Below, piece by piece: positions 32,668 to 39,843 of a stretch of DNA of 64,000 nucleotides. Within the stretch, counting starts at the first letter, position 1. Each line of letters starts with the position of its first letter. The stretch lies in contig NZ_JBLQUK010000002.1 in the NCBI RefSeq assembly GCF_047872805.1, positions 235,123-299,122 of the forward strand. Reading direction: 5' to 3'. Source of the DNA: Erythrobacter sp047872805. Its GTDB lineage: Bacteria; Pseudomonadota; Alphaproteobacteria; Sphingomonadales; Sphingomonadaceae. The translations under genes and the position numbers were made by a program. Below the pieces are notes generated by a model, which was given only the letters and a program-made list of their open reading frames with translations, was not told the DNA's origin and ran no database searches.

Positions 32668-33069
32668 CTAGACCATCAATATGTTCATGATCGCGGTGGC
32701 TATCGGGCGGGCCGGATCGTCTTGCCATGCCTCGACCGCAATATTTGCATTGCGCCGCCCGAGCCTGGTGATCCTGCCCTTGGCAAAGCTGGGCCGGGAT
32801 TTGCCGGCGGACAGATATTGCACGGTGATGTTGACGGGCTTCATCCGCGCCTCGCGGCCTTCGTCCAACAGCCGCGCCTGCAACGCGGCATAGCCTGCGT
32901 ATTCAAGCAAGCCCGCGGTCGCACCGCCGTGATAATGCTGCGGACGCCCTTCGACTGACGCCCCGAATGGTACTGTAAACACCGGGATACCGTCCTGCAC
33001 TTCGAACAATTCAATCCCGAGAGCGCGGGCGTAGGGTGTGAGCGGAAGTCCGGAGCTGACTTCAGGCAT
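32668..33069 (-). CDS. PaaI-type hotdog thioesterase
   Basis: A 133-residue hotdog-fold protein. PQHYHGGATAGLLEYAGYAAL carries the conserved H-G-G pair used for acyl-CoA hydrolysis in the PaaI group, followed by VNITVQYLSAGKSRPSFAKGRI. It overlaps by 8 bases the end of a second hotdog gene, so the pair is co-translated and could form a heteromer. The substrate is unknown. A GTG at 33072 is an alternative start. Confidence 0.87.
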   Translation of the reverse strand: MPEVSSGLPLTPYARALGIELFEVQDGIPVFTVPFGASVEGRPQHYHGGATAGLLEYAGYAALQARLLDEGREARMKPVNITVQYLSAGKSRPSFAKGRITRLGRRNANIAVEAWQDDPARPIATAIMNILMV

Positions 33070-33574
33070 CACCGGTTCCCGCTGCGCTGGCTTCGGCGTC
33101 CGAAAGCGGTATCGTTCCCTTACGCGGATCGGCGGCGATGGTCATGAACACCCCTGCCACATGCGCGACCGGGTCATCGATGTCGCCATCATGCGCGATT
33201 CCTCGAACGAAAGCGGCAGACCGGGTGGTGCGATAACATTCGACCCGGCCCCACACCGCGCTGCGTTGACGAGCGGGCCGTTGATAATCGACCCTTAGAT
33301 CGAGCGTCGCGACTGGTGTGAAACTGCCCGTCGTCTGCCAGATCGACATGCCGCTGGCCATATCCATCAGACTGATAATCGGCCCCGAAGCAAGCACCTC
33401 GCGATCCGCTTCGCCCAACAGGTCAGCCCGCCAGGGCAGTTCAAGCTCAACCCAATTTTCACCCTGAGCGGTGAACTTCAGGCCAAGCCAGCCTGTATGC
33501 CCGGCGCGAAAGAAGAACTTGCTGGCCTCCATTGCACTAAATGCAGCCGGGCTTGGTGTCTGATTTGTGCTCAT
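33062..33574 (-). CDS. PaaI-type hotdog thioesterase
   Basis: A 170-residue hotdog protein. LASGPIISLMDMASGMSIW is in the place of the catalytic H-G-G-x4-D region: the Asp of SLMDMASG is kept but the His-Gly pair is replaced by SGP, a variant seen in other family members. VATLDLRVDYQRPARQRSAV is the following core strand. The start at 33574 is chosen; ATG 33601 would add nine residues, and the long open frame to 34078 is antisense to the next genes. It is divergent from the peptide gene at 33704. Confidence 0.85.
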   Translation of the reverse strand: MSTNQTPSPAAFSAMEASKFFFRAGHTGWLGLKFTAQGENWVELELPWRADLLGEADREVLASGPIISLMDMASGMSIWQTTGSFTPVATLDLRVDYQRPARQRSAVWGRVECYRTTRSAAFVRGIAHDGDIDDPVAHVAGVFMTIAADPRKGTIPLSDAEASAAGTGDA

Positions 33575-33601
33575 ATGCGAAACCAATGGGGTGCGAGGCA
33601 T

Positions 33602-33703
33602 TTTGTTACAATCATTTAATTTCAACCCTGCGTCAGGTTCGATCAAGTTGACTCCGGCGTCGAGTTCATTTTGCCCGGCGCAATTGCAACAGGGAACCCA
33701 ATC
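33602..33703 (+). promoter_or_regulatory. Promoter region of the putative peptide-modification operon
   Basis: The 102 bases upstream of the peptide gene begin with an AT-rich stretch (GTTACAATCATTTAATTT) that is unlike the surrounding GC-rich DNA. A TTGACT at 33648-33653 could be a -35 box, but no convincing -10 follows at the usual distance. The ribosome-binding site is CAGGGAA, 6-10 bases before the ATG at 33704. The divergent thioesterase promoter must also be here. Confidence 0.4.
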
Positions 33704-33862
33704 ATGCCGAAAATCGACCTTACCAGTATCCCGGGTCTTGAATCCGCCCAAGCCTTGTTTGGAGCCATGACAACCAAGGCGGTGACCTACGACGACCGCA
33801 TCGTCGACCTCATGGTCTATCTCTACGATACCGCTCCGCCGCCACCTCCCGGCATTATCTAG
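33704..33862 (+). CDS. Small peptide, putative precursor of a modified peptide (RiPP-like)
   Basis: A 52-residue peptide. The N-terminal part (MPKIDLTSIPGLESAQALFG, residues 1-20) looks leader-like, with an IPGLE motif and an LFGAM segment. The C-terminal part (YDDRIVDLMVYLYDTAPPPP onwards from residue 29) has three Tyr, several Asp and five consecutive Pro, ending in Gly-Ile-Ile. There is no Cys, no signal peptide and no membrane helix. A CAGGGAA site precedes the ATG, and the next gene starts 16 bases after the stop. The combination of a small acidic peptide with a compositionally distinct tail, followed tightly by two uncharacterised proteins, suggests a precursor peptide and its modifying enzymes. 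This is an inference; I do not recognise a named family. Confidence 0.6.
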   Translation: MPKIDLTSIPGLESAQALFGAMTTKAVTYDDRIVDLMVYLYDTAPPPPPGII

Positions 33863-33878
33863 GCGAGGACGGGCGCAT

Positions 33879-34865
33879 ATGCATGTGCATCCCGCCGTTG
33901 CAGCGCTGCGAAGCGATCCGGCTTCGCAGCGCTGTGCCAAATCCGCCATGGAGGCGGCGCTTACCGATTGGAACGGCCGGGAAAGCGTGGCTTCAATCCG
34001 CCGAGATTTGGATCTGTTTGCAGGCGGGCAAGAGTTGGCCCAGCTTTCGGCGCTGTCGTCGCTCATGTCCGACCACACACGAGCTCAGGCGTTTGTCGAG
34101 CAATTTTCCGGTGAGTTTTTTCAAGCACTACGCCAGGAACCATTGGGAGAAGTGCCGTTGCGGCATGGTTCGAGTGTGGGCTTCGCGCGGCTTCAGATCA
34201 TGCAGGGCCTGACCAAAAAAATGGGCAATGCAGCGCTATCCCTTTGCGTTTATGAACCGCTTTCGCCATCACCCGCGCCGCTGGCTGTGCAGTTCTCTGA
34301 CTGTCAGACCTATGAAATAGTTGTTGCCGGCGCGGCGAGCGGCCTTTTTCACAGGCTTGAGCGCGATGATCTAGGCGCCGACGCGCTGTCGTCGTACACC
34401 TGTCAATGGCGCAGCGGCGATATGATTGCACCGCAGGCGCGCCGTGAAGCTCGCCAGATCTGCGCAGTTGATCGGTCGTTTCTGGCCTTGCAGTTAAGCT
34501 GCACGCCAACGCGCGCGCAGCCCTCTTGCGAGTATAGGATTACCGATGGCACCCTGCTGCGCCAGACCAGCGGTGACAAGCGCGCCAGCCAGCATGTTCT
34601 GGCTATGGCGGTACTCGGTGCGCTGGACCATTGCGATGCAATCGGGCCGATGCGAGCCTACGCCGCCGATCTTGAGAAAGATCCCGACGCCCGCTGGGAA
34701 GCAATGCGGCAGGTGCTGGCGCTGGATACCGCGTCCGGATTGGCATTGCTGAGCACGCTGTCGGTTTCAGGCAACGACCCTCTGGCCAAACCTGCATTCG
34801 AATTGCGCGATAATTTGCTGAAAATGCATCCTGCGCTCTGTAGCTCCGCACAGGAGGCAGCGTAG
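33879..34865 (+). CDS. Uncharacterised protein, second gene of the peptide cassette
   Basis: A 328-residue protein I cannot assign to a family. It starts MHVHPAVAAL after a GAGGA site. The middle (about residues 130-220) alternates strands: ALSLCVYEPLSPSPAPLAV, CQTYEIVVAGAASGLFHRLE, SYTCQWRSGDMIAPQARREA, VDRSFLALQLSC, in a pattern that resembles a cupin core without metal-binding His pairs. The C-terminal 100 residues are helical, with LDTASGLALLSTLSVSGNDP. Seven Cys are scattered and form no obvious metal site. Its stop overlaps the next gene's start region by one base, so the two are co-translated. A role as partner or scaffold of the following cupin-like protein is plausible. Confidence 0.55.
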   Translation: MHVHPAVAALRSDPASQRCAKSAMEAALTDWNGRESVASIRRDLDLFAGGQELAQLSALSSLMSDHTRAQAFVEQFSGEFFQALRQEPLGEVPLRHGSSVGFARLQIMQGLTKKMGNAALSLCVYEPLSPSPAPLAVQFSDCQTYEIVVAGAASGLFHRLERDDLGADALSSYTCQWRSGDMIAPQARREARQICAVDRSFLALQLSCTPTRAQPSCEYRITDGTLLRQTSGDKRASQHVLAMAVLGALDHCDAIGPMRAYAADLEKDPDARWEAMRQVLALDTASGLALLSTLSVSGNDPLAKPAFELRDNLLKMHPALCSSAQEAA

Positions 34866-35761
34866 TGCCAAAGATTATCGACATCGCATCTAACGAAAGC
34901 TGCTCGCTTCCCGAAGCAATCGAAGCGCTGGCGGCGCTCGATTTAGACCCGCGCAATGATGCAAGCACCCTTGCCGCTGCGCATTGGCTGCGACGGCTGA
35001 CCAACAATCGGACCTTTCTGGCGGATTTACTGCTCGAACGTTTGGCCGGGCGAACCACCCATGAAATCGATAGCGGATATGGTCCGCAGGCGCTCTTGCT
35101 CAGCCCGCTACGCGGCTCGATGTTTCTGCGAGCAAACATCTGGCCCGCAGAGCATGACTTGTGCTTTCGCAACAGCGGCGCGAAGAGCTTTGTTTACGGG
35201 GTCCCGCACGATCACAATTTCTCGTTCCTGACGAGCGGTTATCTGGGTCCCGGCTACTCCAGCGATTATTATGAGTATGATTATAACGCCGTGATGGGCT
35301 ATTCGGGCGAAGCAGCGGGACTGCGGTTCGTTGAACGTAGCGCGCTCTATCAAGGCAAAGTGATGCTCTACCGCGCACATCGTGATGTGCATTCGCAACT
35401 GCCGCCTGAAAGCCTTTCAGTCTCGCTCAACGTGATGCATGTTGATCCGGCGCAATGCTGGTTCGATCAATATGGCTTTGATTTGGAAAGCGGTGAAGTG
35501 ACCCGTGTGCTCAGCCCGAATGCCACCGAAGTGTTCCTGAGAACTGCGGTGGCGAGCGGGTCGGGCGACGCAATGGACTTTGCCGATTGGGTAGGGCGTA
35601 GCCATCCCAGTGGGCGGTTGCGGCTCGCCAGCTTTGAGGCGAGGGCGGGGCAATCACCCGATCTCGAAGCGCGTGATGCAATATGGCGCGAAGGTGAGCT
35701 TTGCGGCAGCCGAATGGTAGCGGCGGAGGCCAGATCGCGTCGCCGGGCAATTGCAGACTAA
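34865..35761 (+). CDS. Uncharacterised cupin-like metal-binding protein, third gene of the peptide cassette
   Basis: A 298-residue protein. The core reads AKSFVYGVPHDHNFSFLTSG, then YLGPGYSSDYYEYDYNAVMG, then GKVMLYRAHRDVHSQLPPES and LSVSLNVMH. The HDH pair and the later H-x3-H, set on alternating strands about 60 residues apart, look like a cupin metal site of the kind found in dioxygenases and isomerases. The N-terminal 65 residues are helical (LPEAIEALAALDLDPRNDAS). There is no transposase, radical-SAM, YcaO or ATP-grasp signature. In context it could oxidise or otherwise alter the upstream 52-residue peptide. The GTG at 34865 overlaps the stop codon of the preceding gene by one base. Converges on ruvX. 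Confidence 0.6.
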   Translation: MPKIIDIASNESCSLPEAIEALAALDLDPRNDASTLAAAHWLRRLTNNRTFLADLLLERLAGRTTHEIDSGYGPQALLLSPLRGSMFLRANIWPAEHDLCFRNSGAKSFVYGVPHDHNFSFLTSGYLGPGYSSDYYEYDYNAVMGYSGEAAGLRFVERSALYQGKVMLYRAHRDVHSQLPPESLSVSLNVMHVDPAQCWFDQYGFDLESGEVTRVLSPNATEVFLRTAVASGSGDAMDFADWVGRSHPSGRLRLASFEARAGQSPDLEARDAIWREGELCGSRMVAAEARSRRRAIAD

Positions 35762-36183
35762 CGCGCAATTATCCCGCCTGCGAGCCGATCAATCGCGCCT
35801 TGAAGGATGACAGCTGCGGCGTGACTATCGATGGCTTTGGCTCGCTTCGCGCGGCTCATGTCCTGACCGATCATGGCGGCCTCGGCGCTTTGTGTGGACC
35901 AGCGCTCGTCCCATAACAGCAAGGGCAGAGCAAAAGCATCTTCGGCATTGCGGGCAAAGGCGCGGCTGGCCTGCGCGCGGGGACCTTCGCTGCCATCCAT
36001 ATTGCGCGGCAGGCCGATCACGATCCCCTTGACGCTGCGGGCAGCTATCAGTTCGGCGATGACTGCGCGGTCCTTTGTCCATTTGCCGCGTTCGATGGTC
36101 TTGCCATTGGTGGAAAAGCGCCAGCCCGCATCGCAAGTTGCTGTGCCGATGGTCTTGGTGCCGAGATCCAGCCCCAGCAACAC
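35758..36183 (-). CDS. ruvX: Holliday junction resolvase-like YqgF/RuvX nuclease
   Basis: A 141-residue RNase H-fold protein as marked, involved in 16S rRNA 5' processing and possibly Holliday junction resolution. LLGLDLGTKTIGTATCDAGW supplies the first Asp, LLLWDERWSTQSAEAAM the Glu, and AIDSHAAAVILQGAID the last Asp. The marked start is a GTG at 36183, which leaves the protein about 15 residues short at the N-terminus. The open frame continues upstream to a CTG (36234) or ATT (36231) that overlaps the preceding gene's TGA, giving 157-158 residues, a normal length; a non-ATG start there is likely. It is the last gene of the pyrE-to-ruvX operon. Confidence 0.9.
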   Translation of the reverse strand: MLLGLDLGTKTIGTATCDAGWRFSTNGKTIERGKWTKDRAVIAELIAARSVKGIVIGLPRNMDGSEGPRAQASRAFARNAEDAFALPLLLWDERWSTQSAEAAMIGQDMSRAKRAKAIDSHAAAVILQGAIDRLAGGIIAR

Positions 36184-36230
36184 CCCGCCATCGGGCAGCG
36201 CATCGGCGAAATCAGGGGCGAATTCGGTAA

Positions 36231-37382
36231 TCAGTTCGCGGTTTCCCCGGCGCTTTGCATCGCATCCACGCGCCGCGCCACATCTGCTTTGGTGTTCGCC
36301 CAGAACAGCGGAATGTCATAGACATGGTAATTGTTGCCGGGCAGCACATAGGAACCCATTTCCGGAGGATCGCCAATTAGCAGTAGCCCCCGTTCATCGC
36401 AGCGCGCGGGGACCGCACCGGGGACCAATTCGCCGTTCGACATGCTGTCATCGGGCACAAGTGTTCCGAGATTGCTGGATGCAGGTGCGTCACCGCCGAA
36501 TATTCCGGTCAGCGGGTTGGTGCAAAGGATCCGACTGTCGCCGCGCGGCTTTCCGTTAAAGCCCACTGAATTTGCATAGGTTTCGATCACTGACGATGGA
36601 TCGGCGGGTTCGGCAAAGCTTGACCAGGAAACGATGCAGCCCGTCTGCGCCGGGGTCGCGCAAGCTGCGATGCCCAGTTCCGGAACATCATGTTCGACCG
36701 ATATGGGCCAGCCGATCACGTAGGCCGCGACCAGCCGGTCTGCGACGGGCGAATTTTTGACTTCTTCGCGCAGCAGGCGCAGCAGATGGAGCGAGCCTTG
36801 GCTGTGACCGGCCAGCACGATGGGCGTATCCGCATCGACCGAATCGAGGAAATAACGCCACGCTTCGAGCACGTCGTCATAGGCAGCTCCAAGTGCCTGT
36901 TCAGCCTCTGGTGCGTCGGTCAGGAACGCGCCCATCGTCGCCTGACGATAGCGCGGAGCCCAGATTTCGCTGGCGGCGTTGAATGGGCTGGCCATTCCGC
37001 GCACATAGATACGGGCGATCCTCTCGGCCTCTTCATCGCCAATTGGCGCGTTCCAATTGTCGCGGCTGAGATAGCTGGTGGGATGGATGAAAAACACCGC
37101 ATGTTTCGGTACCGGCGGTTCCGCAGGGCTGGGCAGCAGGCCGCGATCTGTCGAATATGCGGGTTGCCAGCGGGCGGGATCATTGATCCCGATACCGGGC
37201 CGAGAATACCACAGGGCCGGGTCCTGATAAGCGTTCGCTTCCATCGGCGCTGTCGGGGTAAACTCGCTGGTCGGAACCAGCGCAATTTCGGCCAGCTCTT
37301 CCTGAAACATTTCATAGCCTATCCGTCCGATCAGGAAGATCACGATGCAGATTGCGATGAAATAGAGGAATTTCTTGGCCAT
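36231..37382 (-). CDS. DUF3089 domain-containing alpha/beta hydrolase-like protein
   Basis: A 383-residue protein with an N-terminal membrane anchor (FLYFIAICIVIFLIGRIGY). The body has HAVFFIHPTSYLSRDNWNAP, VLAGHSQGSLHLLRLL with a serine nucleophile elbow (G-H-S-Q-G), YVIGWPISVE, and GNNYHVYDIPLFWANTKADV at the end with a candidate catalytic His. This order matches DUF3089. It probably acts in the periplasm as an esterase of unknown substrate. The ATG at 37382 lies 19 bases after lepB; the open frame to 37628 overlaps lepB and is rejected. Confidence 0.85.
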   Translation of the reverse strand: MAKKFLYFIAICIVIFLIGRIGYEMFQEELAEIALVPTSEFTPTAPMEANAYQDPALWYSRPGIGINDPARWQPAYSTDRGLLPSPAEPPVPKHAVFFIHPTSYLSRDNWNAPIGDEEAERIARIYVRGMASPFNAASEIWAPRYRQATMGAFLTDAPEAEQALGAAYDDVLEAWRYFLDSVDADTPIVLAGHSQGSLHLLRLLREEVKNSPVADRLVAAYVIGWPISVEHDVPELGIAACATPAQTGCIVSWSSFAEPADPSSVIETYANSVGFNGKPRGDSRILCTNPLTGIFGGDAPASSNLGTLVPDDSMSNGELVPGAVPARCDERGLLLIGDPPEMGSYVLPGNNYHVYDIPLFWANTKADVARRVDAMQSAGETAN

Positions 37383-37401
37383 TGTATTCGCGTTCGCCCG
37401 T

Positions 37402-38367
37402 CTATTCTTGTGCTTCGTTCTGTTCGGCAAGCGCCGGGCGCAGGGTGGTCCAGGCGCGCTCGCCGCGCATCGCGGAATACCAGGTGAGCGGGTTCCAGCT
37501 GGCCGACCCATCGAGCGAGAAGGTGATGAACTCAGCGCGCCCACCGATATTTTCAAGGGGGATGCCCCCGCCAAGTCCGCGCTCTTCGGCCATGGCACGG
37601 CTGTCGGCGCTTTCGTCGCGGTTGTCACCCATCACGAACACATTGCCGTCGGGCACGGTGTAAGGACCGAAATTGTCCAGAAACTGGCGTTTGTGGTCGA
37701 TCACCAGATACGTTGCCCCGTTGGGCAGCGTTTCGCGGTAGGTGGGCGGTTCAAATAACACATCACCATTGGCGTCGGTTACCTGATAAGACATGAAATT
37801 CTGCAGGCAGGGCCCGTTTTCGCACATCAATTCTGGTTCATACGGAATGCGGACTGGCGGCACCACTTCGCGTTTGACCAATTCGCCATTGAGGATGATG
37901 CGCCCTTCGCGCACTTCGACCGTGTCGCCGGGCAGTGCGACCACACGTTTGATGTAATCCTCATTGCGAACTGGATGCACCGGGATCACGACGTCGCCAT
38001 ATTCCGGCAGTCCGCCAAGGACGCGCCAATCGCCGCGCGGCAGAATGTGGAAACTCGCCGACGCCCATGACCAGCCATAGGGATATTTGCTGACCACCAG
38101 GCGATCTCCCACGTGCAGCGCGGGCATCATCGAAGTTGACGGGATATAGAACGGCTTAGCCACGAGACTGTGAAACGCCAAAACCGCAAGCAGCATCAGC
38201 GCCAGCCCGCGAAACTCAGCGAACCAATCCACTTTCTCCTTTTCGGACGATTTTTTCGCGCCATTGCCCGCGCCAATGCTTTCACCGGCCACAGCGGCTT
38301 CAGTCGCGGGATTGGTTGAAATTTCCGGTTCGGAAGCGGAGGTGTCGGTCTGTGTCAAAGCGGTCAT
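37402..38367 (-). CDS. lepB: Signal peptidase I
   Basis: A 321-residue inner-membrane protease that removes signal peptides from exported proteins. After about 50 cytoplasmic residues comes one membrane helix (LALMLLAVLAFHSLVAKPF), then FYIPSTSMMPALHVGDRLVV with the catalytic Ser, DYIKRVVALPGDTVEV with the catalytic Lys, and VFVMGDNRDESADSR. A periplasmic insert of about 60 residues lies between these. It belongs to the operon acpS-lepB-DUF3089-ruvX; the gap to acpS is 36 bases. Confidence 0.96.
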   Translation of the reverse strand: MTALTQTDTSASEPEISTNPATEAAVAGESIGAGNGAKKSSEKEKVDWFAEFRGLALMLLAVLAFHSLVAKPFYIPSTSMMPALHVGDRLVVSKYPYGWSWASASFHILPRGDWRVLGGLPEYGDVVIPVHPVRNEDYIKRVVALPGDTVEVREGRIILNGELVKREVVPPVRIPYEPELMCENGPCLQNFMSYQVTDANGDVLFEPPTYRETLPNGATYLVIDHKRQFLDNFGPYTVPDGNVFVMGDNRDESADSRAMAEERGLGGGIPLENIGGRAEFITFSLDGSASWNPLTWYSAMRGERAWTTLRPALAEQNEAQE

Positions 38368-38403
38368 TTCTTGGGTTAGCCAAAGGCGGGGCTGTGGATG
38401 CGT

Positions 38404-38808
38404 TCACGGCGTCCTGATGGCTTCGATAATAACAAAGGCCTGCGCCCATGGATGATCGTCGGTGAGGGTAAGATGAATATGCGCCTCATGGCCCGGCGGG
38501 ATCATTTCTTCAAGCCGCTTTGCCGCCCCGCCGGTTAACGCCAGTGTTGGAGCACCGGATGGGGCGTTCACTACGCCGATGTCTTTCATGAATACGCCGC
38601 GCCGAAAGCCAGTGCCGACCGCCTTGCTGAAAGCTTCCTTGGCCGCGAATCTCTTAGCATAAGTTCCCGCGATGGTGAATGGACGCCGCCGCGCCTTGGC
38701 TCGCTCGATTTCCGTAAAGACGCGGTTTTCAAAGCGTTCGCCATAGCGCTCAAGCGAATGGGCGATGCGGTCAATATTGCAAAGGTCCGATCCCAGCCCG
38801 ATAATCAT
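38404..38808 (-). CDS. acpS: Holo-[acyl-carrier-protein] synthase
   Basis: A 134-residue enzyme that attaches the phosphopantetheine arm of CoA to acyl carrier protein. IIGLGSDLCNIDRIAHSLER contains the metal-binding Asp, and YAKRFAAKEAFSKAVGTG the second conserved motif. Normal family length. The ATG at 38808 overlaps the preceding membrane-protein gene by 4 bases; a longer frame to 38952 lies inside that gene. Confidence 0.95.
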   Translation of the reverse strand: MIIGLGSDLCNIDRIAHSLERYGERFENRVFTEIERAKARRRPFTIAGTYAKRFAAKEAFSKAVGTGFRRGVFMKDIGVVNAPSGAPTLALTGGAAKRLEEMIPPGHEAHIHLTLTDDHPWAQAFVIIEAIRTP

Positions 38809-39089
38809 GATGCCGCGCGCACCACCAGAATCACCAACAACATCAATCCGGTGAAATGCAGCAGCACCTGCCCTTTGAACAATGGATGCGCAAAATCGCC
38901 GTTGGCGAATTTGAGCGCGCCGACGAATCCGAAAATCTGCAAGGCAACCCATCCGATGGCAAACACGCGCAATATGCCCGTGTTGAGAGCAAAGCCAAGA
39001 AAGCCAATCCCGATCAGAAACAGGATCGCCGCGCCGAGCGCCCAGATTTTCTGCGAACGCGATAGCGGAGGAAGCTCTTCACCAGCCAT
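38805..39089 (-). CDS. Small membrane protein of unknown function
   Basis: A 94-residue protein with three predicted membrane helices: IWALGAAILFLIGIGFLGFA, ILRVFAIGWVALQIFGFVGA and LLHFTGLMLLVILVVRAA. No catalytic motif is visible and I do not recognise the family. It starts one base after pdxJ ends and overlaps acpS by 4 bases, so it is a fully embedded operon member. A start at 39104 inside pdxJ is possible. Confidence 0.7.
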   Translation of the reverse strand: MAGEELPPLSRSQKIWALGAAILFLIGIGFLGFALNTGILRVFAIGWVALQIFGFVGALKFANGDFAHPLFKGQVLLHFTGLMLLVILVVRAAS

Positions 39090-39090
39090 G

Positions 39091-39843
39091 TCAGCGCGCC
39101 TCATCCATCAGTTCGCGCATCCGCCGGATTGCAGGCTCCAGCCCAGTGAACACCGCTTCGCCGATCAGATAATGCCCGATATTGAGTTCTGCGAGCTGCG
39201 GAATCGCGGCGACCGGTTGAACGTTTTCGAACGTCAGACCGTGGCCCGCATGCGGTTCGATTCCGTTCTTCGCGGCAAGCGCGGCCATGTCAGACAGGCG
39301 GCGCAGTTCCTTTGCCGTGCGCGCGCTATCCCCGTCTAGGAAAGCATGAGCGTATTCGCCGGTGTGAAACTCAACCACCGGAGCACCCAGCCGCAACGCA
39401 GCTTCAAGTTGACGTTCATCGGCTTCAATAAACAGTGAAACGCGGATGTCCGCATCGCGCAGCCGGGCGACAATCGGCGTCAGCGTGTTGTGCAACCCTG
39501 CTGCATCGAGCCCGCCTTCGGTGGTGCGCTCTTCACGTTTTTCAGGGACGATGCAGGCGGCGTGGGGTTTGTGGCGCAGCGCAATGGTGAGCATTTCGGG
39601 GGTTGCTGCCATTTCAAGGTTGAGCGGCAAATTGGTCGCCGCCTGTATCCGCGCGAGATCTTCATCACGGATATGGCGGCGGTCCTCGCGCAGATGCGCG
39701 GTGATCCCGTCACCGCCCACGCGCGCGACGATTTCTGCCGCCCGCACCGGATCGGGGTGATCGCCGCCGCGCGCATTGCGGATGGTGGCCACGTGATCGA
39801 TGTTGACGCCGAGGCGGAGTGGGCGCAGCAAAGATTCGCTCAT
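39091..39843 (-). CDS. pdxJ: Pyridoxine 5'-phosphate synthase
   Basis: A 250-residue TIM-barrel enzyme that condenses 3-amino-2-oxopropyl phosphate with deoxyxylulose 5-phosphate to form pyridoxine phosphate. LGVNIDHVATIRNARGG, ITAHLREDRRHI, VEFHTGEYAHAF and GHGLTFENVQPVAAI are diagnostic. The ATG at 39843 overlaps the preceding serine hydrolase gene by 4 bases; the frame extending to 40101 lies inside that gene and is rejected. Confidence 0.96.
   Translation of the reverse strand: MSESLLRPLRLGVNIDHVATIRNARGGDHPDPVRAAEIVARVGGDGITAHLREDRRHIRDEDLARIQAATNLPLNLEMAATPEMLTIALRHKPHAACIVPEKREERTTEGGLDAAGLHNTLTPIVARLRDADIRVSLFIEADERQLEAALRLGAPVVEFHTGEYAHAFLDGDSARTAKELRRLSDMAALAAKNGIEPHAGHGLTFENVQPVAAIPQLAELNIGHYLIGEAVFTGLEPAIRRMRELMDEAR

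Noticed and set aside
33575..34078. N-terminal extension of the hotdog gene at 33062
   Set aside because: It would run antisense through the small peptide gene and the following gene; hotdog homology begins only after 33574.
34865..35761. The 298-residue cupin-like protein considered as a transposase
   Set aside because: No DDE/DEDD catalytic pattern, no terminal inverted repeats or target duplications around it, and it is coupled to the previous gene.
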